Source: AWTP1-13 sp963827545
GTDB lineage: Bacteria; Pseudomonadota; Alphaproteobacteria; Rhizobiales; Hyphomicrobiaceae
DNA: 64,000 nucleotides
Assembly (NCBI GenBank): GCA_963827545.1
Contig: CAWHBI010000031.1
Span: forward strand, 1-64,000
Reading direction: 5' to 3'
Shown here: in pieces, positions 25,704 through 34,372 of the stretch
How the letters are laid out: each line of letters opens with the position of its first letter
Position numbering within the stretch: the stretch's first letter is position 1
Translations under genes and position numbers: made by a program
Notes under the pieces: model-generated
What the model saw: only the letters and a program-made list of their open reading frames with translations
Database searches by the model: none
Told to the model about the DNA's origin: nothing

Positions 25704-27113
25704 ATGTCTGCGACGGCAAGAAGATCGGATCGCTGCAACCGCCTCGCCGTTGGCGGCTCGAGAAGGGTGCTGCGGTGGGCCTGCTGCTTGCTCCTTGTAG
25801 TCTTGGCCGGACACGACGCAGCTAGCGCCAGTGAACCCAGGCTCGTCATTGCTCCCCAGATTGCGGCGGAGGCCGCCACGGAATCGGACTTTCATATCAA
25901 AGTGGAGGCGACAAGTTCCGTTCCCACTGGCAGCACCATAATGATCACTGGTCTGCCGAAGTCTGTCACCTTCTCGGCGGGCAAGGCGATCACCACCGGA
26001 GTATGGGAGGTGCCGTTGCCGGCCTTGGAAAGGCTCAAGATGTCGGTATCGGCCAGCGAATCGAGCACTTCCAGTCTCATCATCTTCCTCACGATCACGA
26101 AGAAGGATCTCGTCATCCTCGCATCTGCACGCTCGGTTCTGGTTATTCAAGGACCTGGCGAGGCCGCTCGCCTGCGAGCTGCGGCCAAGAAGGCCGAGGA
26201 CGAGCGCCTGGCCGAAGCCAAGAGAGCCGAGGAAACGAGGCGAGCCGAAGAGGCGAAGGCCGAGGAGGCGCGACGGCAGGCTGCGGCCAGGAAAGCGGAA
26301 GAAGAGCGCCTCGCCGAAGCCAAGAGAGCGGAGGAAGCCAAACGAGCCGAAGAGGCAAAGGCCGAGGAGGCGCAACGGCGGGCTGCAGCCAGGAAGGCCG
26401 AGGAAGAGCGCCTCGCCGAAGCCAAGGGAGCCGAGGAAACGAGGCGAGCCGAAGAGGCGAAAGCCGAGGAGGCTCGACGCCAGGCTGCGGCCAGGAAGGC
26501 TGAAGAAGAGCGCCTCGCCGAAGCCAAGAGAGCCGAGGAGACGAGGCGAGCCGAAGAAGCGAAGGTCGAGGAGACACGACGACAGGCTGCGGCCAGGAAA
26601 GCGGAAGAGGAGCGTCTCGCGGAAGCCAAGAGAGCCGAGGAAACGAGGCGAGCCGGAGAGGCAAAGGCCGAGGAGGCGCGACGACAGGCTGCGGCCAGGA
26701 AAGCGGAAGAGGAGCGTCTCGCGGAAGCCAAGAGAGCCGAGGAAACGAGGCGAGCCGAAGAAGCGAAGGCCGAAAAAGTACGGCAAGCCAAGGTTGCGAC
26801 GGATCAGGCCATTGCTGCGAGCCAGCAGCCCACGCCCGCCACCACCCAATCCGAAAGGCTGGTCAGCATGGGTGACCAGCACCTGAGCCAGGGCAACATC
26901 GTCGTTGCCCGGCAATATTTCCTTCGCGCAGCCCAGGCTGGGCTTGCTGCTGGTGCTTTCAAGCTCGCCGAAACACACGACCCGCACGAGCTTTCACGCC
27001 TGAGCACGCACGGCTTGATGCCCGATGCGGCCGAGGCCAAGAGATGGTACGCACGAGCGCTCGACCTCGGCGCCACCGACGCGAAAGCCAGGCTTGCGCG
27101 CCTGGGCCAATGA
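25704..27113 (+). CDS. TolA-like repeat protein with Sel1-type C-terminus
   Basis: A 469-residue protein of unknown function. An N-terminal hydrophobic segment (WACCLLLVVLAGHDAASAS) is a signal peptide or anchor. A globular part to about residue 155 follows, then a charged Lys/Glu/Ala/Arg region made of six 34-residue repeats (consensus KAEEERLAEAKRAEETRRAEEA), predicted to be one long helix as in TolA. The C-terminal 90 residues (VSMGDQHLSQGNIVVARQYFLRAAQAGLAAGAFKLAETHD ... AKRWYARALDLGA) look like TPR/Sel1 repeats. It begins 5 bases after the TAXI gene and ends convergently with the ABC permease. A periplasm-spanning scaffold is inferred. Confidence 0.75.
   Translation: MSATARRSDRCNRLAVGGSRRVLRWACCLLLVVLAGHDAASASEPRLVIAPQIAAEAATESDFHIKVEATSSVPTGSTIMITGLPKSVTFSAGKAITTGVWEVPLPALERLKMSVSASESSTSSLIIFLTITKKDLVILASARSVLVIQGPGEAARLRAAAKKAEDERLAEAKRAEETRRAEEAKAEEARRQAAARKAEEERLAEAKRAEEAKRAEEAKAEEAQRRAAARKAEEERLAEAKGAEETRRAEEAKAEEARRQAAARKAEEERLAEAKRAEETRRAEEAKVEETRRQAAARKAEEERLAEAKRAEETRRAGEAKAEEARRQAAARKAEEERLAEAKRAEETRRAEEAKAEKVRQAKVATDQAIAASQQPTPATTQSERLVSMGDQHLSQGNIVVARQYFLRAAQAGLAAGAFKLAETHDPHELSRLSTHGLMPDAAEAKRWYARALDLGATDAKARLARLGQ
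26190..26790 (+). repeat. Six tandem 102-bp repeats inside the TolA-like gene
   Basis: Direct repeats with a strict 102-base period start at 26190, 26292, 26394, 26496, 26598 and 26700, the last degenerating into AEKVRQ. Copies differ mainly at third codon positions and at a few T/A or E/G changes, so they were duplicated in frame and the protein pattern is kept. Such arrays change copy number easily by slippage or recombination. Confidence 0.9.
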
Positions 27114-27150
27114 GGGAGCGGAGGCGCTGACCGGCCTGCCGGCCTTCCTC

Positions 27151-28038
27151 TTAGGATTGCATTCCCCACCGGCGCACGGTCGCGGCCTCGATGTTGCGGA
27201 ACATCAGGTTCTCCACGATCAGGCCGATCAGGATCACCGTGAAGAGGCCGGCGAACACGGAGGGGATGTCGAGCGTGTTCTTGGCCTCGTAGATGAACCA
27301 GCCGAGCCCGCCCTTGCCGGAGCTGGCGCCGAACACCAGCTCGGCCGCGATCAGCGTGCGCCAAGCGAACGCCCAGCCGATCTTGAGCCCAGTCAGGATG
27401 CTCGGAAACGCTGCCGGGATCAGGATCTTGATGACGAACGGCAGGCCGGTGAGGCCGTAGTTGCGCCCCACCATGCGCAGCGTGGTCGAGACTGCGCGGA
27501 AGCCGGAATGAGCGTTGAGCGCCACCGCCCACAGCACCGAATGAACCAATACGAAGATGATGCTCTTGTCACCGAGCCCGAACCAGATAAGCGCCAGCGG
27601 CAGGAGCGCAATCGCCGGCAGCGGGTTGAACATCGAGGTGAAGGTCTCGAGCAGATCGTTGCCGACGCGGGTGAGCATGGCCAGCGCGGTGAGCAGAAAG
27701 GCAAGGCCCAGGCCCAGCGCATAACCCTGCAGCAGCAGGCGGACGGAGTTGGCGGCCTTGCCCGGCAGCTCGCCGGACCTGATGGCATCGATGAAGGTGA
27801 CGAAAGTCTCGGAGAAGGTCGGCACCAGCAGCGCATTGTTGAGGTGGCGCGCGTACCACTCCCACAGGCCCGCCAGCAGCAGGAGAAGCACGGTCTTGCG
27901 CACCGCGGCGTTGTTGTAGAGCCGCTCCCACACGTTGAGCGGCTTCTCGACGACGCCGAACTCCTTGGCGAGTGCCCCCTGGCGCACGAACTCGGGCCGG
28001 AAGGGCGGAACCGGTGCGGTGATGGACGCGTCGGTCAT
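27151..28038 (-). CDS. ABC transporter permease, NitT/TauT type
   Basis: A 295-residue inner-membrane permease of the nitrate/sulfonate/taurine family. After an N-terminal cytoplasmic stretch come about six hydrophobic segments, starting with TVLLLLLAGLWEWYARHLNN. The cytoplasmic coupling loop is ALNAHSGFRAVSTTLRMVGRNYGLTG followed by FVIKILIPAAFPSILTGLKIGWAFAWRTLIAAELVFG, the EAA-type region. The ATG overlaps the ATPase stop by four bases. It is last in an operon of two binding proteins, ATPase and permease, ending convergently with the TolA-like gene. Substrate unknown. Confidence 0.92.
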   Translation of the reverse strand: MTDASITAPVPPFRPEFVRQGALAKEFGVVEKPLNVWERLYNNAAVRKTVLLLLLAGLWEWYARHLNNALLVPTFSETFVTFIDAIRSGELPGKAANSVRLLLQGYALGLGLAFLLTALAMLTRVGNDLLETFTSMFNPLPAIALLPLALIWFGLGDKSIIFVLVHSVLWAVALNAHSGFRAVSTTLRMVGRNYGLTGLPFVIKILIPAAFPSILTGLKIGWAFAWRTLIAAELVFGASSGKGGLGWFIYEAKNTLDIPSVFAGLFTVILIGLIVENLMFRNIEAATVRRWGMQS

Positions 28039-28832
28039 GGGACCGCTCCTGCGGGTTCGATCTCGTCTGCGAACAGCATGGCGTGAATGCGCTCGGACAG
28101 CTTGCGGCCTGAACCTGGGTCGGGCTCGTCGGTGCCGGAGCTGTTGAGCTCGGCGATGACTTGTCCGGGATGTGGAGAGAGCAGCAGGATGCGATTGCCG
28201 ATGCGCACCGCCTCGGGAATGGAGTGCGTGACGAACAACATGGTGAAGCGTGTATCCTCCCACAGCTGCAGCAGCTCGTCCTGCATGCGGTGGCGGGTCA
28301 GCGCATCGAGCGCGGCAAACGGCTCGTCCATGAGCAGGATGTCGGCCTCCATGGCCAGCGCGCGGGCGATGGCCACGCGCTGCTTCATGCCGCCCGAGAG
28401 GGTGTGCGGGTAGCTGCCCGCAAACTTGCTGAGGTTGACTTTGGCGATGCTCTCCTTCGCCTTCTCCGCCGCCGCCTTGCCCCGAAGCTTGCCGGAAGAT
28501 TCGAGCGCGAACATCACGTTCTTCATCACGGTCTTCCAGGGGAGGAGCTGGTCGAACTCCTGGAACACCATGACGCGATCGGGGCCAGGCCTGCGGATCG
28601 ATTGCCCCTTGAGCTTGATGGTGCCTTCGGTAGGCGCCATGTAGCCGCCGACCGCCTTGAGGATCGTCGATTTGCCGCAGCCGGAGGGCCCGAGCACCAC
28701 GAAGCGGTCGGCGAGAGCCACGTCGAAGCTCACACGGTAGGTCGCCGTTACCAGGTGATGTTGGGTCTTGTACTGCAGGGTGACGCCGTTCACGGCCAGG
28801 AGCGGCATCGACCCTTGCTTGGTGTCGTTCAC
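28035..28832 (-). CDS. ABC transporter ATP-binding protein, NitT/TauT type
   Basis: A 265-residue ATPase that drives the permease encoded downstream. Walker A is GPSGCGKST at 48-56, the Q-loop VFQEFDQLLPW, the signature LSGGMKQR, Walker B ILLMDEPFAALD and the switch histidine THS are all present. The start is a GTG at 28832 with GGAG a few bases upstream; a longer frame from 28910 would run into a palindromic repeat. DPGSGRKLSERIHAML near the C-terminus is usual for this subfamily. It overlaps the permease start by four bases. Substrate class is inferred as an organic anion such as a sulfonate or aromatic acid. Confidence 0.93.
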   Translation of the reverse strand: MNDTKQGSMPLLAVNGVTLQYKTQHHLVTATYRVSFDVALADRFVVLGPSGCGKSTILKAVGGYMAPTEGTIKLKGQSIRRPGPDRVMVFQEFDQLLPWKTVMKNVMFALESSGKLRGKAAAEKAKESIAKVNLSKFAGSYPHTLSGGMKQRVAIARALAMEADILLMDEPFAALDALTRHRMQDELLQLWEDTRFTMLFVTHSIPEAVRIGNRILLLSPHPGQVIAELNSSGTDEPDPGSGRKLSERIHAMLFADEIEPAGAVP

Positions 28833-28848
28833 CGGGTTCTCCTCTGTT

Positions 28849-28990
28849 CCCTCTCCCCATGCCTCTTCCGGCATGGGGAGAGGGCTAGGGTGAGGGGCGG
28901 CACAAAGCACCGCCGGAATCTGTTCCTGCCCCTCACCTCATGCCGGAGGCATGGCTCTGCCATGAACCTCTCCCCGCAAGCGGGGAGAGG
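28849..28990. repeat. Two GGGGAGAGG palindromes between binding-protein and ATPase genes
   Basis: A perfect 15-base stem at 28849-28863 and 28870-28884 (CCCTCTCCCCATGCC / its complement, 6-base loop) and a second hairpin at 28967-28990 (CCTCTCCCCGC AA GCGGGGAGAGG). They occupy most of the gap inside the operon, between the first binding protein and the ATPase. Their position suggests mRNA processing or partial attenuation that would keep binding-protein mRNA more abundant, as in other ABC operons; this is inference. Confidence 0.8.
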
Positions 28991-29000
28991 GAGAAAAGGA

Positions 29001-29993
29001 CTATTGCTGCGCCTCGGCGAACAGCAGCTCGGAGGCGCTTGTGGGCTTGTTCTTGAAGTTGCCGGTGCGCGCCATGAACTGGATCATGCTGTCGATGGGC
29101 GTGAGCTTGGTCGTGAACTGCACGTCCGGCCGCAGGATGATCTCCATCAGCTCGTCCAAAGGCATCTTGTCCTTGGAAAGCCGCAGATAAGTTTCGGCCG
29201 CCCACTTTTTGTCCTTGTTGACCATCTCGGTCGCCTCCTTCAGCGCCGCCAGGAACGCCGCGTAGAGCTTGGGATTCTCGGCGCGGAACTTGGTCGTCGT
29301 GGAGACGATGTTGAAGGCCACCGGCGCACCCAGGATGTCGGTGGAGGTCATCAGCTGGCGGATGCCGGCCTGCTTCTGCTGGCGATACTGGAAGGGGACG
29401 GAGGAGAAGTTGGCCGTCACGTCCTTCTGGGCCGTCAGCATGGCAATGGTGGCGTCCGGATGCGACATGGTGATCACGATGTGATCGAGCTTGCTGTGGC
29501 TGCCCGGACCGAACTCCTTCTCGCAAGCCATCTGCAGCAGGATCGCCTGCATCGACACCTTCGCCGCCGGTACCGCGATGCGATCCTTCTCGCCGAAGTC
29601 CTTGAGGCTCTTGACGTCGGGGTTGCGCACGTTGAGGGCCAAGGGAATCGAGTTGAGCGCCGTGACGCCCTTGACGTCGATCGTGCCCTTGGTGCGGTCC
29701 CAGATGGTCATGAGGCCCGGCACACCCAGGGAGACGAAGTCGACGTTGCCCGACAGCAGCGCGTCGTTCATCACGTCGGAGGAGCGAAACGTGCTCCACT
29801 CCACCTTGATGTCGCCCAGGCCCGCCGCTTTCGCGTGCTTCTCGGTGAGCTGCAGGTCCTCCATGATCATGAACTGCACGTAGCCGAGGCCGAACTGCTT
29901 GGCGGCCCGCAAGGTGGTGGCCTCTGCAGCGGCGGGCTGAACGTGTGCAAGGGTGAAAAGGGCGGCAGCGGCGGCGGCGACACTGCGGATCAT
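29001..29993 (-). CDS. ABC transporter substrate-binding protein (NitT/TauT type), copy 1
   Basis: A 330-residue exported protein. GGGAGG stands five bases before the ATG, and a signal peptide (SVAAAAAALFTLAHVQPAAA) follows. The mature part has RAAKQFGLGYVQFMIMEDLQLTEKHAKAAGL and later DALLSGNVDFVSLGVPGLMTIWDRTKG, the usual ligand-cleft segments of the SsuA/TauA/NMT1-like fold. It is about 45 percent similar by eye to the neighbouring copy 2, which suggests tandem duplication and divergence. The downstream gap to the ATPase contains strong hairpins. Ligand unknown. Confidence 0.9.
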   Translation of the reverse strand: MIRSVAAAAAALFTLAHVQPAAAEATTLRAAKQFGLGYVQFMIMEDLQLTEKHAKAAGLGDIKVEWSTFRSSDVMNDALLSGNVDFVSLGVPGLMTIWDRTKGTIDVKGVTALNSIPLALNVRNPDVKSLKDFGEKDRIAVPAAKVSMQAILLQMACEKEFGPGSHSKLDHIVITMSHPDATIAMLTAQKDVTANFSSVPFQYRQQKQAGIRQLMTSTDILGAPVAFNIVSTTTKFRAENPKLYAAFLAALKEATEMVNKDKKWAAETYLRLSKDKMPLDELMEIILRPDVQFTTKLTPIDSMIQFMARTGNFKNKPTSASELLFAEAQQ

Positions 29994-30141
29994 CTTTGCC
30001 TCCCAGGGAACTCTTCTGTTTCTTCCGGAGGTCAGCTTCGCCCCCGCCCGGGCAAAGGTCAATCAGCTGCGCGGCCTCGCGCTTGTCGCGTGCGACTGCA
30101 GGCGGGCGCCGCGCAATCGTAATCCACCAAACCGTGCCGCC

Positions 30142-31151
30142 TCAGCTCCCCGGCAGGGCGTGCACTTCCGGGAAGAACAGCTCCTTCCAGTCCGCCGGCA
30201 TGGCCTTGATACTGCCGACGGCGTGCATGAACTCGGCATACTTCATGGTGCTCTCGGGCACCATCGTCCATTTCACCTGCTTGCCGGACGCGATCTCGGC
30301 AACCTTCTCGACCGTCAGCTTGGATTTGACATTGTCGATCCAGTACTGCGATGCCTGCCTCACGTCCTTGTTGAGCATCTGCGTCGCCTCCTCGAAGGCG
30401 GCGATGAGCGCCTTGTAGAGGGCGGGATTCTTGTCGCGGAACTGCGATGAGGTCCAAGCAACGGTGAACGTGTGCGGTCCGCCGAAGACGTCGTAGGAGT
30501 TCAGCACGGTGTGGATGCCGGCCTTCTCCAGCTGTTGGAACTGGAAGGGCGGCACACTGAAGACGCTGGTAATGCCCGGGGTATCGCTCAGCAGCGCGAT
30601 GGTGGCATCCGGCGGCGACATGGTGACGGTCAGCGCATCGAGCTTGGCAAAGCTCGCCTGCCCCCACTGCCTGGCGGCCGCCATCTGCAGCATCATCGCC
30701 TGCAGGGAGACCTTCACCGCCGGCACTGCAATCTTGTCCTGCTCGGTAAAGTCGGTGATGCTCTTCACGCTCGGGTTGCGCGTGTTGAGCAGGATCGGCT
30801 GGGAGGAGAAGGTCGCAACGCCCTTGACCGCGTTCGGCGTGCCGCGCGTACGCGCCCAGATGGTCAGTAGACCCGGCACGCCGCCGGAGACAATGTCGAT
30901 GGAGCCGGACAGCAGGGCATCGTTCATGGCGGCGGGGCTGTTGAAGGTGGCCCACACCACCTTGACCTCGGGAAGGCCCGCGGCCTTGGCATGCTTCTCG
31001 AGCAGCTGATGGTGCTCCATCAGGTTGAACTGCAGGTATCCCATCGAGAATTGGCGGGCGAAACGGATCTCCGGCGCCTGTGCGGCCGCGGCCCCTGCCA
31101 GGGCCACAGAACAAGGATCGGCACCGCCAATAGGGATCGTACCAAGGGCAT
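30142..31151 (-). CDS. ABC transporter substrate-binding protein, copy 2 (signal peptide frameshifted)
   Basis: A second NitT/TauT-type binding protein. The mature part (APEIRFARQFSMGYLQFNLMEHHQLLEKHAKAAGL, DALLSGSIDIVSGGVPGLLTIWARTRG) aligns throughout with copy 1. The initiation region is clear: GAGGAGG seven bases before the ATG at 31151, then MPLVRSLLAVPILVL; but this frame must shift near 31105 to continue ALAGAAAAQAPE. Adding one base restores 337 codons and a normal signal peptide. As written the only in-frame start is far upstream and gives no export signal. It is either mis-sequenced or recently disabled. Confidence 0.85.
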
Positions 31152-31283
31152 TCCGTTTCCTCCTCGTGAGTTTCTTTTGGCCGGCCCAGGTGGCGAGGCA
31201 AGCGTGTTCACCTCGCACCGTAGCACCGGCGGGAATTGTTCAGAAGCCGGGGCGCAGCACGCAAGAGCGGCACATGCGGCACA

Positions 31284-32072
31284 TCAGCCTTGCGCGCCGG
31301 CGGCAACGAAGGGGTTGCGCAGGGTGCCTATGCCGGTGATCTCCACCTCGACCACATCGCCCGCCTTGAGATCGGGCGAGGTCCCGTCCGTGCCCATCCA
31401 GATCATGTCGCCCGGATAGAGCGTGACGTACCGGCTCATTGTGCTGATGTAGGTGGCGACGCCGAACAGCATCGCATTGGTGCGAAAGCGCGTGGTCTCG
31501 GCGCCGTTGACGCGCACCCGCGTCTCCAGCGCATCGAGATCGACATCCGTCTCGATCCATGGCCCCATCGGCTTGAACGTATCAGTGCTTTTGGCACGCC
31601 ACAGCGTGCGGTCCGACTTCTGCCAGGTTCGCTCGCTGACGTCGTTGCCGATGGTGTAGCCGAACACGCAGGACAGCGCTTCCGCCTCGCTCAGATGCTT
31701 TGCTCGCTTGCCGATGACGACGGCGAGCTCGCCCTCGTACTGGATCTGCTTGGCGTCAGCGGGAATGACGACCGGCTCCTCGTGCGCGACGAGCGCATTG
31801 ACCGCGCGATAGCCAACGTCGGGCTGCTTCGGCAGATCCGGCGCGACCCCCCGCCTGGCGGCTCCCGCCCTGATGTGCTCCGCGTAGTTGAGGCCGACAC
31901 AATAGAAGGTCGGCGGGATGACCGGCACCTCGATCTTGACGGCGCCCAGATCGTGCCCGCGCCCGGTCTTCTCGTAGCCTTGGAAAGGATCGCCGGCGAC
32001 CTCGCTGATGCTGTCGCCCTCCAGGATGCCGTAGGCCGTGCGACCCCGCTGCGAGAACCTGATCCAGCGCAC
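31284..32072 (-). CDS. Fumarylacetoacetate hydrolase family protein
   Basis: A 262-residue FAH-fold enzyme. The motifs are FYCVGLNYAEHIRAG, the acidic IQYEGELAVVIGK (metal ligands E), GYTIGNDVSERTWQ and PGDMIWMGTDG, standard for C-C hydrolases/acylpyruvases such as FahA and HpaG. Start is a GTG at 32072 with GGGGGAGG a few bases before it. It lies between sdhA upstream and the two ABC binding proteins downstream, all on the minus strand. A likely job is cleavage of a beta-diketo acid or ring-cleavage product taken up by the neighbouring transporter; that is inference. Confidence 0.9.
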   Translation of the reverse strand: MRWIRFSQRGRTAYGILEGDSISEVAGDPFQGYEKTGRGHDLGAVKIEVPVIPPTFYCVGLNYAEHIRAGAARRGVAPDLPKQPDVGYRAVNALVAHEEPVVIPADAKQIQYEGELAVVIGKRAKHLSEAEALSCVFGYTIGNDVSERTWQKSDRTLWRAKSTDTFKPMGPWIETDVDLDALETRVRVNGAETTRFRTNAMLFGVATYISTMSRYVTLYPGDMIWMGTDGTSPDLKAGDVVEVEITGIGTLRNPFVAAGAQG

Positions 32073-32142
32073 TACTGCTTCCTCCCCCAAAGCAGGCCGG
32101 ACAGCCGCCAGCCCCAGCCGAACCTAGTCCCGATCCGCCTGC

Positions 32143-33987
32143 CTAGTACACCCGCGGCTTGGGCGGGATATAGGCGACCTCGTTGGTCAGGGTGTGCGTG
32201 TGCACCGCCCGATAGCCCAGATGCACGCTCTTGCTCGCATAGTCGGCCCAGGCCAGCGTGTGCTTCATCCAGTTGTCGTCGTCGCGTTTGGGGAAGTCCT
32301 CGCGCGCGTGGGCCCCGCGGCTCTCGGTGCGGTTCCTGGCACCGACCACGGTCACCGCCGCTTGGCCGATCAGGTTGTCGTATTCCAGGGTCTCGACGAG
32401 ATCCGTGTTCCAGACCAGCGACCGGTCGCTGACGCGAATGTCGTCTGAGCCCTTCCACACTTCCGTGATCTTCTGCACGCCTTCCTCGAGCACCGGGCCG
32501 TCGCGGAACACGGCACAGTGGTCCTGCATGATTTTCTGCATCTGGAGGCGCAGGCTCGCGGTCGGCGTATCGCCCTTGGCGTTGCGGAACTTGTCGAGAC
32601 GCGACAACGCGAGGTCGGCCGCATCGCTCGGCAGATCCGCTTGCGCACTCCCCTGCTCGACCGTCCTGGCGCATTGCAGGCCTGCAGCGCGGCCGAACAC
32701 GACGAGGTCGATCAGCGAGTTCGAGCCCAGCCGGTTGGCGCCATGCACTGACACGCAGGCACCTTCGCCAAGGGCCATCAGGCCCGGCACCACGAAATCG
32801 GGGTTGCCGCTCTTGGAGGTCAGCGTCTCGCCCATGTAGTTGGTCGGAATGCCGCCCATGTTGTAGTGCACGGTCGGCAGCACTGGGATCGGTTGGCGAC
32901 GCAGGTCGACGCTGGCGAAGACCTTGGCGTTCTCGGAAATGCCGGGCAATCGCTCGGCCAGGACCTTCGGGTCAAGATGGTCGAGGTGCAGGAAGATGTG
33001 GTCCTTCTCGGGGCCGACCCCGCGCCCTTCCCGGATCTCGATGGTCATCGAACGCGAGACCACGTCGCGGGAGGCGAGGTCCTTGGCATGCGGGGCATAG
33101 CGCTCCATGAAACGCTCGCCGGCGCTGTTGGTCAGATACCCGCCCTCGCCGCGCGCGCCTTCGGTGATGAGCACGCCTGCGCCATAGACGCCGGTCGGAT
33201 GGAACTGCACGAATTCCATGTCCTGCAGCGGCAGGCCGGCACGCAGCACCATGGCATTGCCGTCACCCGTGCAGGTGTGGGCTGAGGTGCAGGTGAAGTA
33301 GGCACGGCCGTAGCCGCCGGTGGCGAGGATGGTCTTCTTGGCCCGGAAGCGATGCAGCGAGCCGTCGTCGAGCTTCAGCGCGATGACGCCGCGGCAGGCC
33401 CCGTCCTGATCCATCATCAGGTCGATGGCGAAGTATTCGATGAAGAAGTCCGCCGAGTGCTTGAGCGACTGGCCGTAGAGCGTGTGCAGCATGGCGTGCC
33501 CGGTGCGGTCGGCGGCGGCGGCGGTGCGCTGCGCGGGCGGGCCCTCACCGTACTCGGTGGTCATGCCGCCGAACGGGCGCTGGTAGATGCGCCCGTCCTC
33601 GGTGCGGCTGAAGGGCACACCATAGTGCTCGAGCTCGTAGACGGCCTCGGGCGCGTTGCGGCAGAGATATTCGATGGCGTCCTGGTCGCCCAGCCAGTCG
33701 GCGCCCTTGACGGTGTCGTACATGTGCCAGCGCCAGTCGTCCGGGCCCATGTTGCCGAGTGCGGCAGCCACGCCACCCTGCGCGGCCACCGTGTGCGAGC
33801 GGGTCGGAAATACCTTGGTGATGCACGCCGTCTTGAGGCCCGCCTCGGCGCATCCCAACGTTGCCCTAAGGCCCGCCCCGCCCGCGCCCACGATGATCAC
33901 GTCGTAGGTGTGGTCGGTCAGGGGGTATGCCTTGCCGTTGAGGGCGGGCTTGGCGACGCCGCCGGTGTCTCGAAGGTCTTGCGGCAT
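32143..33987 (-). CDS. sdhA: Succinate dehydrogenase flavoprotein subunit
   Basis: The catalytic flavoprotein of respiratory complex II, oxidising succinate to fumarate. The 614 residues include the FAD motif GAGGAGLRA at 34-42, the covalent-FAD histidine H65 in TRSHTVAAQGG, FVQFHPTGVYGAG and the catalytic arginine region GEGGYLTNSAGERFMERYAP. The C-terminal part ends PPKPRVY. It follows sdhC and sdhD at gaps of 1 and 3 bases, so the three form one transcript. sdhB, the iron-sulfur subunit that normally comes next, is not here. Confidence 0.97.
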   Translation of the reverse strand: MPQDLRDTGGVAKPALNGKAYPLTDHTYDVIIVGAGGAGLRATLGCAEAGLKTACITKVFPTRSHTVAAQGGVAAALGNMGPDDWRWHMYDTVKGADWLGDQDAIEYLCRNAPEAVYELEHYGVPFSRTEDGRIYQRPFGGMTTEYGEGPPAQRTAAAADRTGHAMLHTLYGQSLKHSADFFIEYFAIDLMMDQDGACRGVIALKLDDGSLHRFRAKKTILATGGYGRAYFTCTSAHTCTGDGNAMVLRAGLPLQDMEFVQFHPTGVYGAGVLITEGARGEGGYLTNSAGERFMERYAPHAKDLASRDVVSRSMTIEIREGRGVGPEKDHIFLHLDHLDPKVLAERLPGISENAKVFASVDLRRQPIPVLPTVHYNMGGIPTNYMGETLTSKSGNPDFVVPGLMALGEGACVSVHGANRLGSNSLIDLVVFGRAAGLQCARTVEQGSAQADLPSDAADLALSRLDKFRNAKGDTPTASLRLQMQKIMQDHCAVFRDGPVLEEGVQKITEVWKGSDDIRVSDRSLVWNTDLVETLEYDNLIGQAAVTVVGARNRTESRGAHAREDFPKRDDDNWMKHTLAWADYASKSVHLGYRAVHTHTLTNEVAYIPPKPRVY

Positions 33988-33990
33988 GGT

Positions 33991-34371
33991 TCAGGCCCCG
34001 AAGCTCAGCTTCAGCACGGCAAACACGCTCGTCGTCCCGATCAGGATGGCGAAGAAGGAGTTTAGCATCAGGGCGGCGATCTTGCGCCCTTCGGAATGCA
34101 CATAGTCCTCGATGATGGTTTGCATACCCAGCCGCATGTGAATCACGCCGGAGAGCACCAGCAGGAGAAGCGGGATGGCATTCTGCGGCTTGGCCAGCGC
34201 GCGCTTCACGGTGGCGTGATCGGCGCCGGCGAGCTTGACCAACAGCACGAGCAGGAAACAGACGAGGAAGATGTTGGCGACGGCCGTGAGCCGCTGCTTC
34301 CAGAAGTGATCGGTGCCCTCCTTGGCGGAGCCCAGGCCGCGAACCTTGGCAAGCGGCGTTCGCTGGCCCAT
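33991..34371 (-). CDS. sdhD: Succinate dehydrogenase membrane anchor subunit D
   Basis: A 126-residue membrane protein with three hydrophobic segments: TAVANIFLVCFLLVLLVKLAG, AIPLLLLVLSGVIHMRLGMQTIIEDYVH and ALMLNSFFAILIGTTSVFAVLKL. The histidine in SGVIHMRLGMQTIIEDYVH is the usual haem/quinone-site feature. N-terminal MGQRTPLAKVRGLGSAKEGTDHFWKQRLTA is the typical alphaproteobacterial leader. It starts 1 base after the sdhC stop and ends 3 bases before sdhA. It anchors the complex and takes part in ubiquinone reduction. Confidence 0.95.
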   Translation of the reverse strand: MGQRTPLAKVRGLGSAKEGTDHFWKQRLTAVANIFLVCFLLVLLVKLAGADHATVKRALAKPQNAIPLLLLVLSGVIHMRLGMQTIIEDYVHSEGRKIAALMLNSFFAILIGTTSVFAVLKLSFGA

Positions 34372-34372
34372 C

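Noticed and set aside
26190..26790. 102-base repeats considered as a CRISPR or noncoding satellite
   Set aside because: The repeats keep one reading frame with no unique spacers and encode a regular charged helix.
28161..30122. 653-codon plus-strand open frame across the ABC operon
   Set aside because: It runs antisense to an ATPase with all motifs and a binding protein with a signal peptide.
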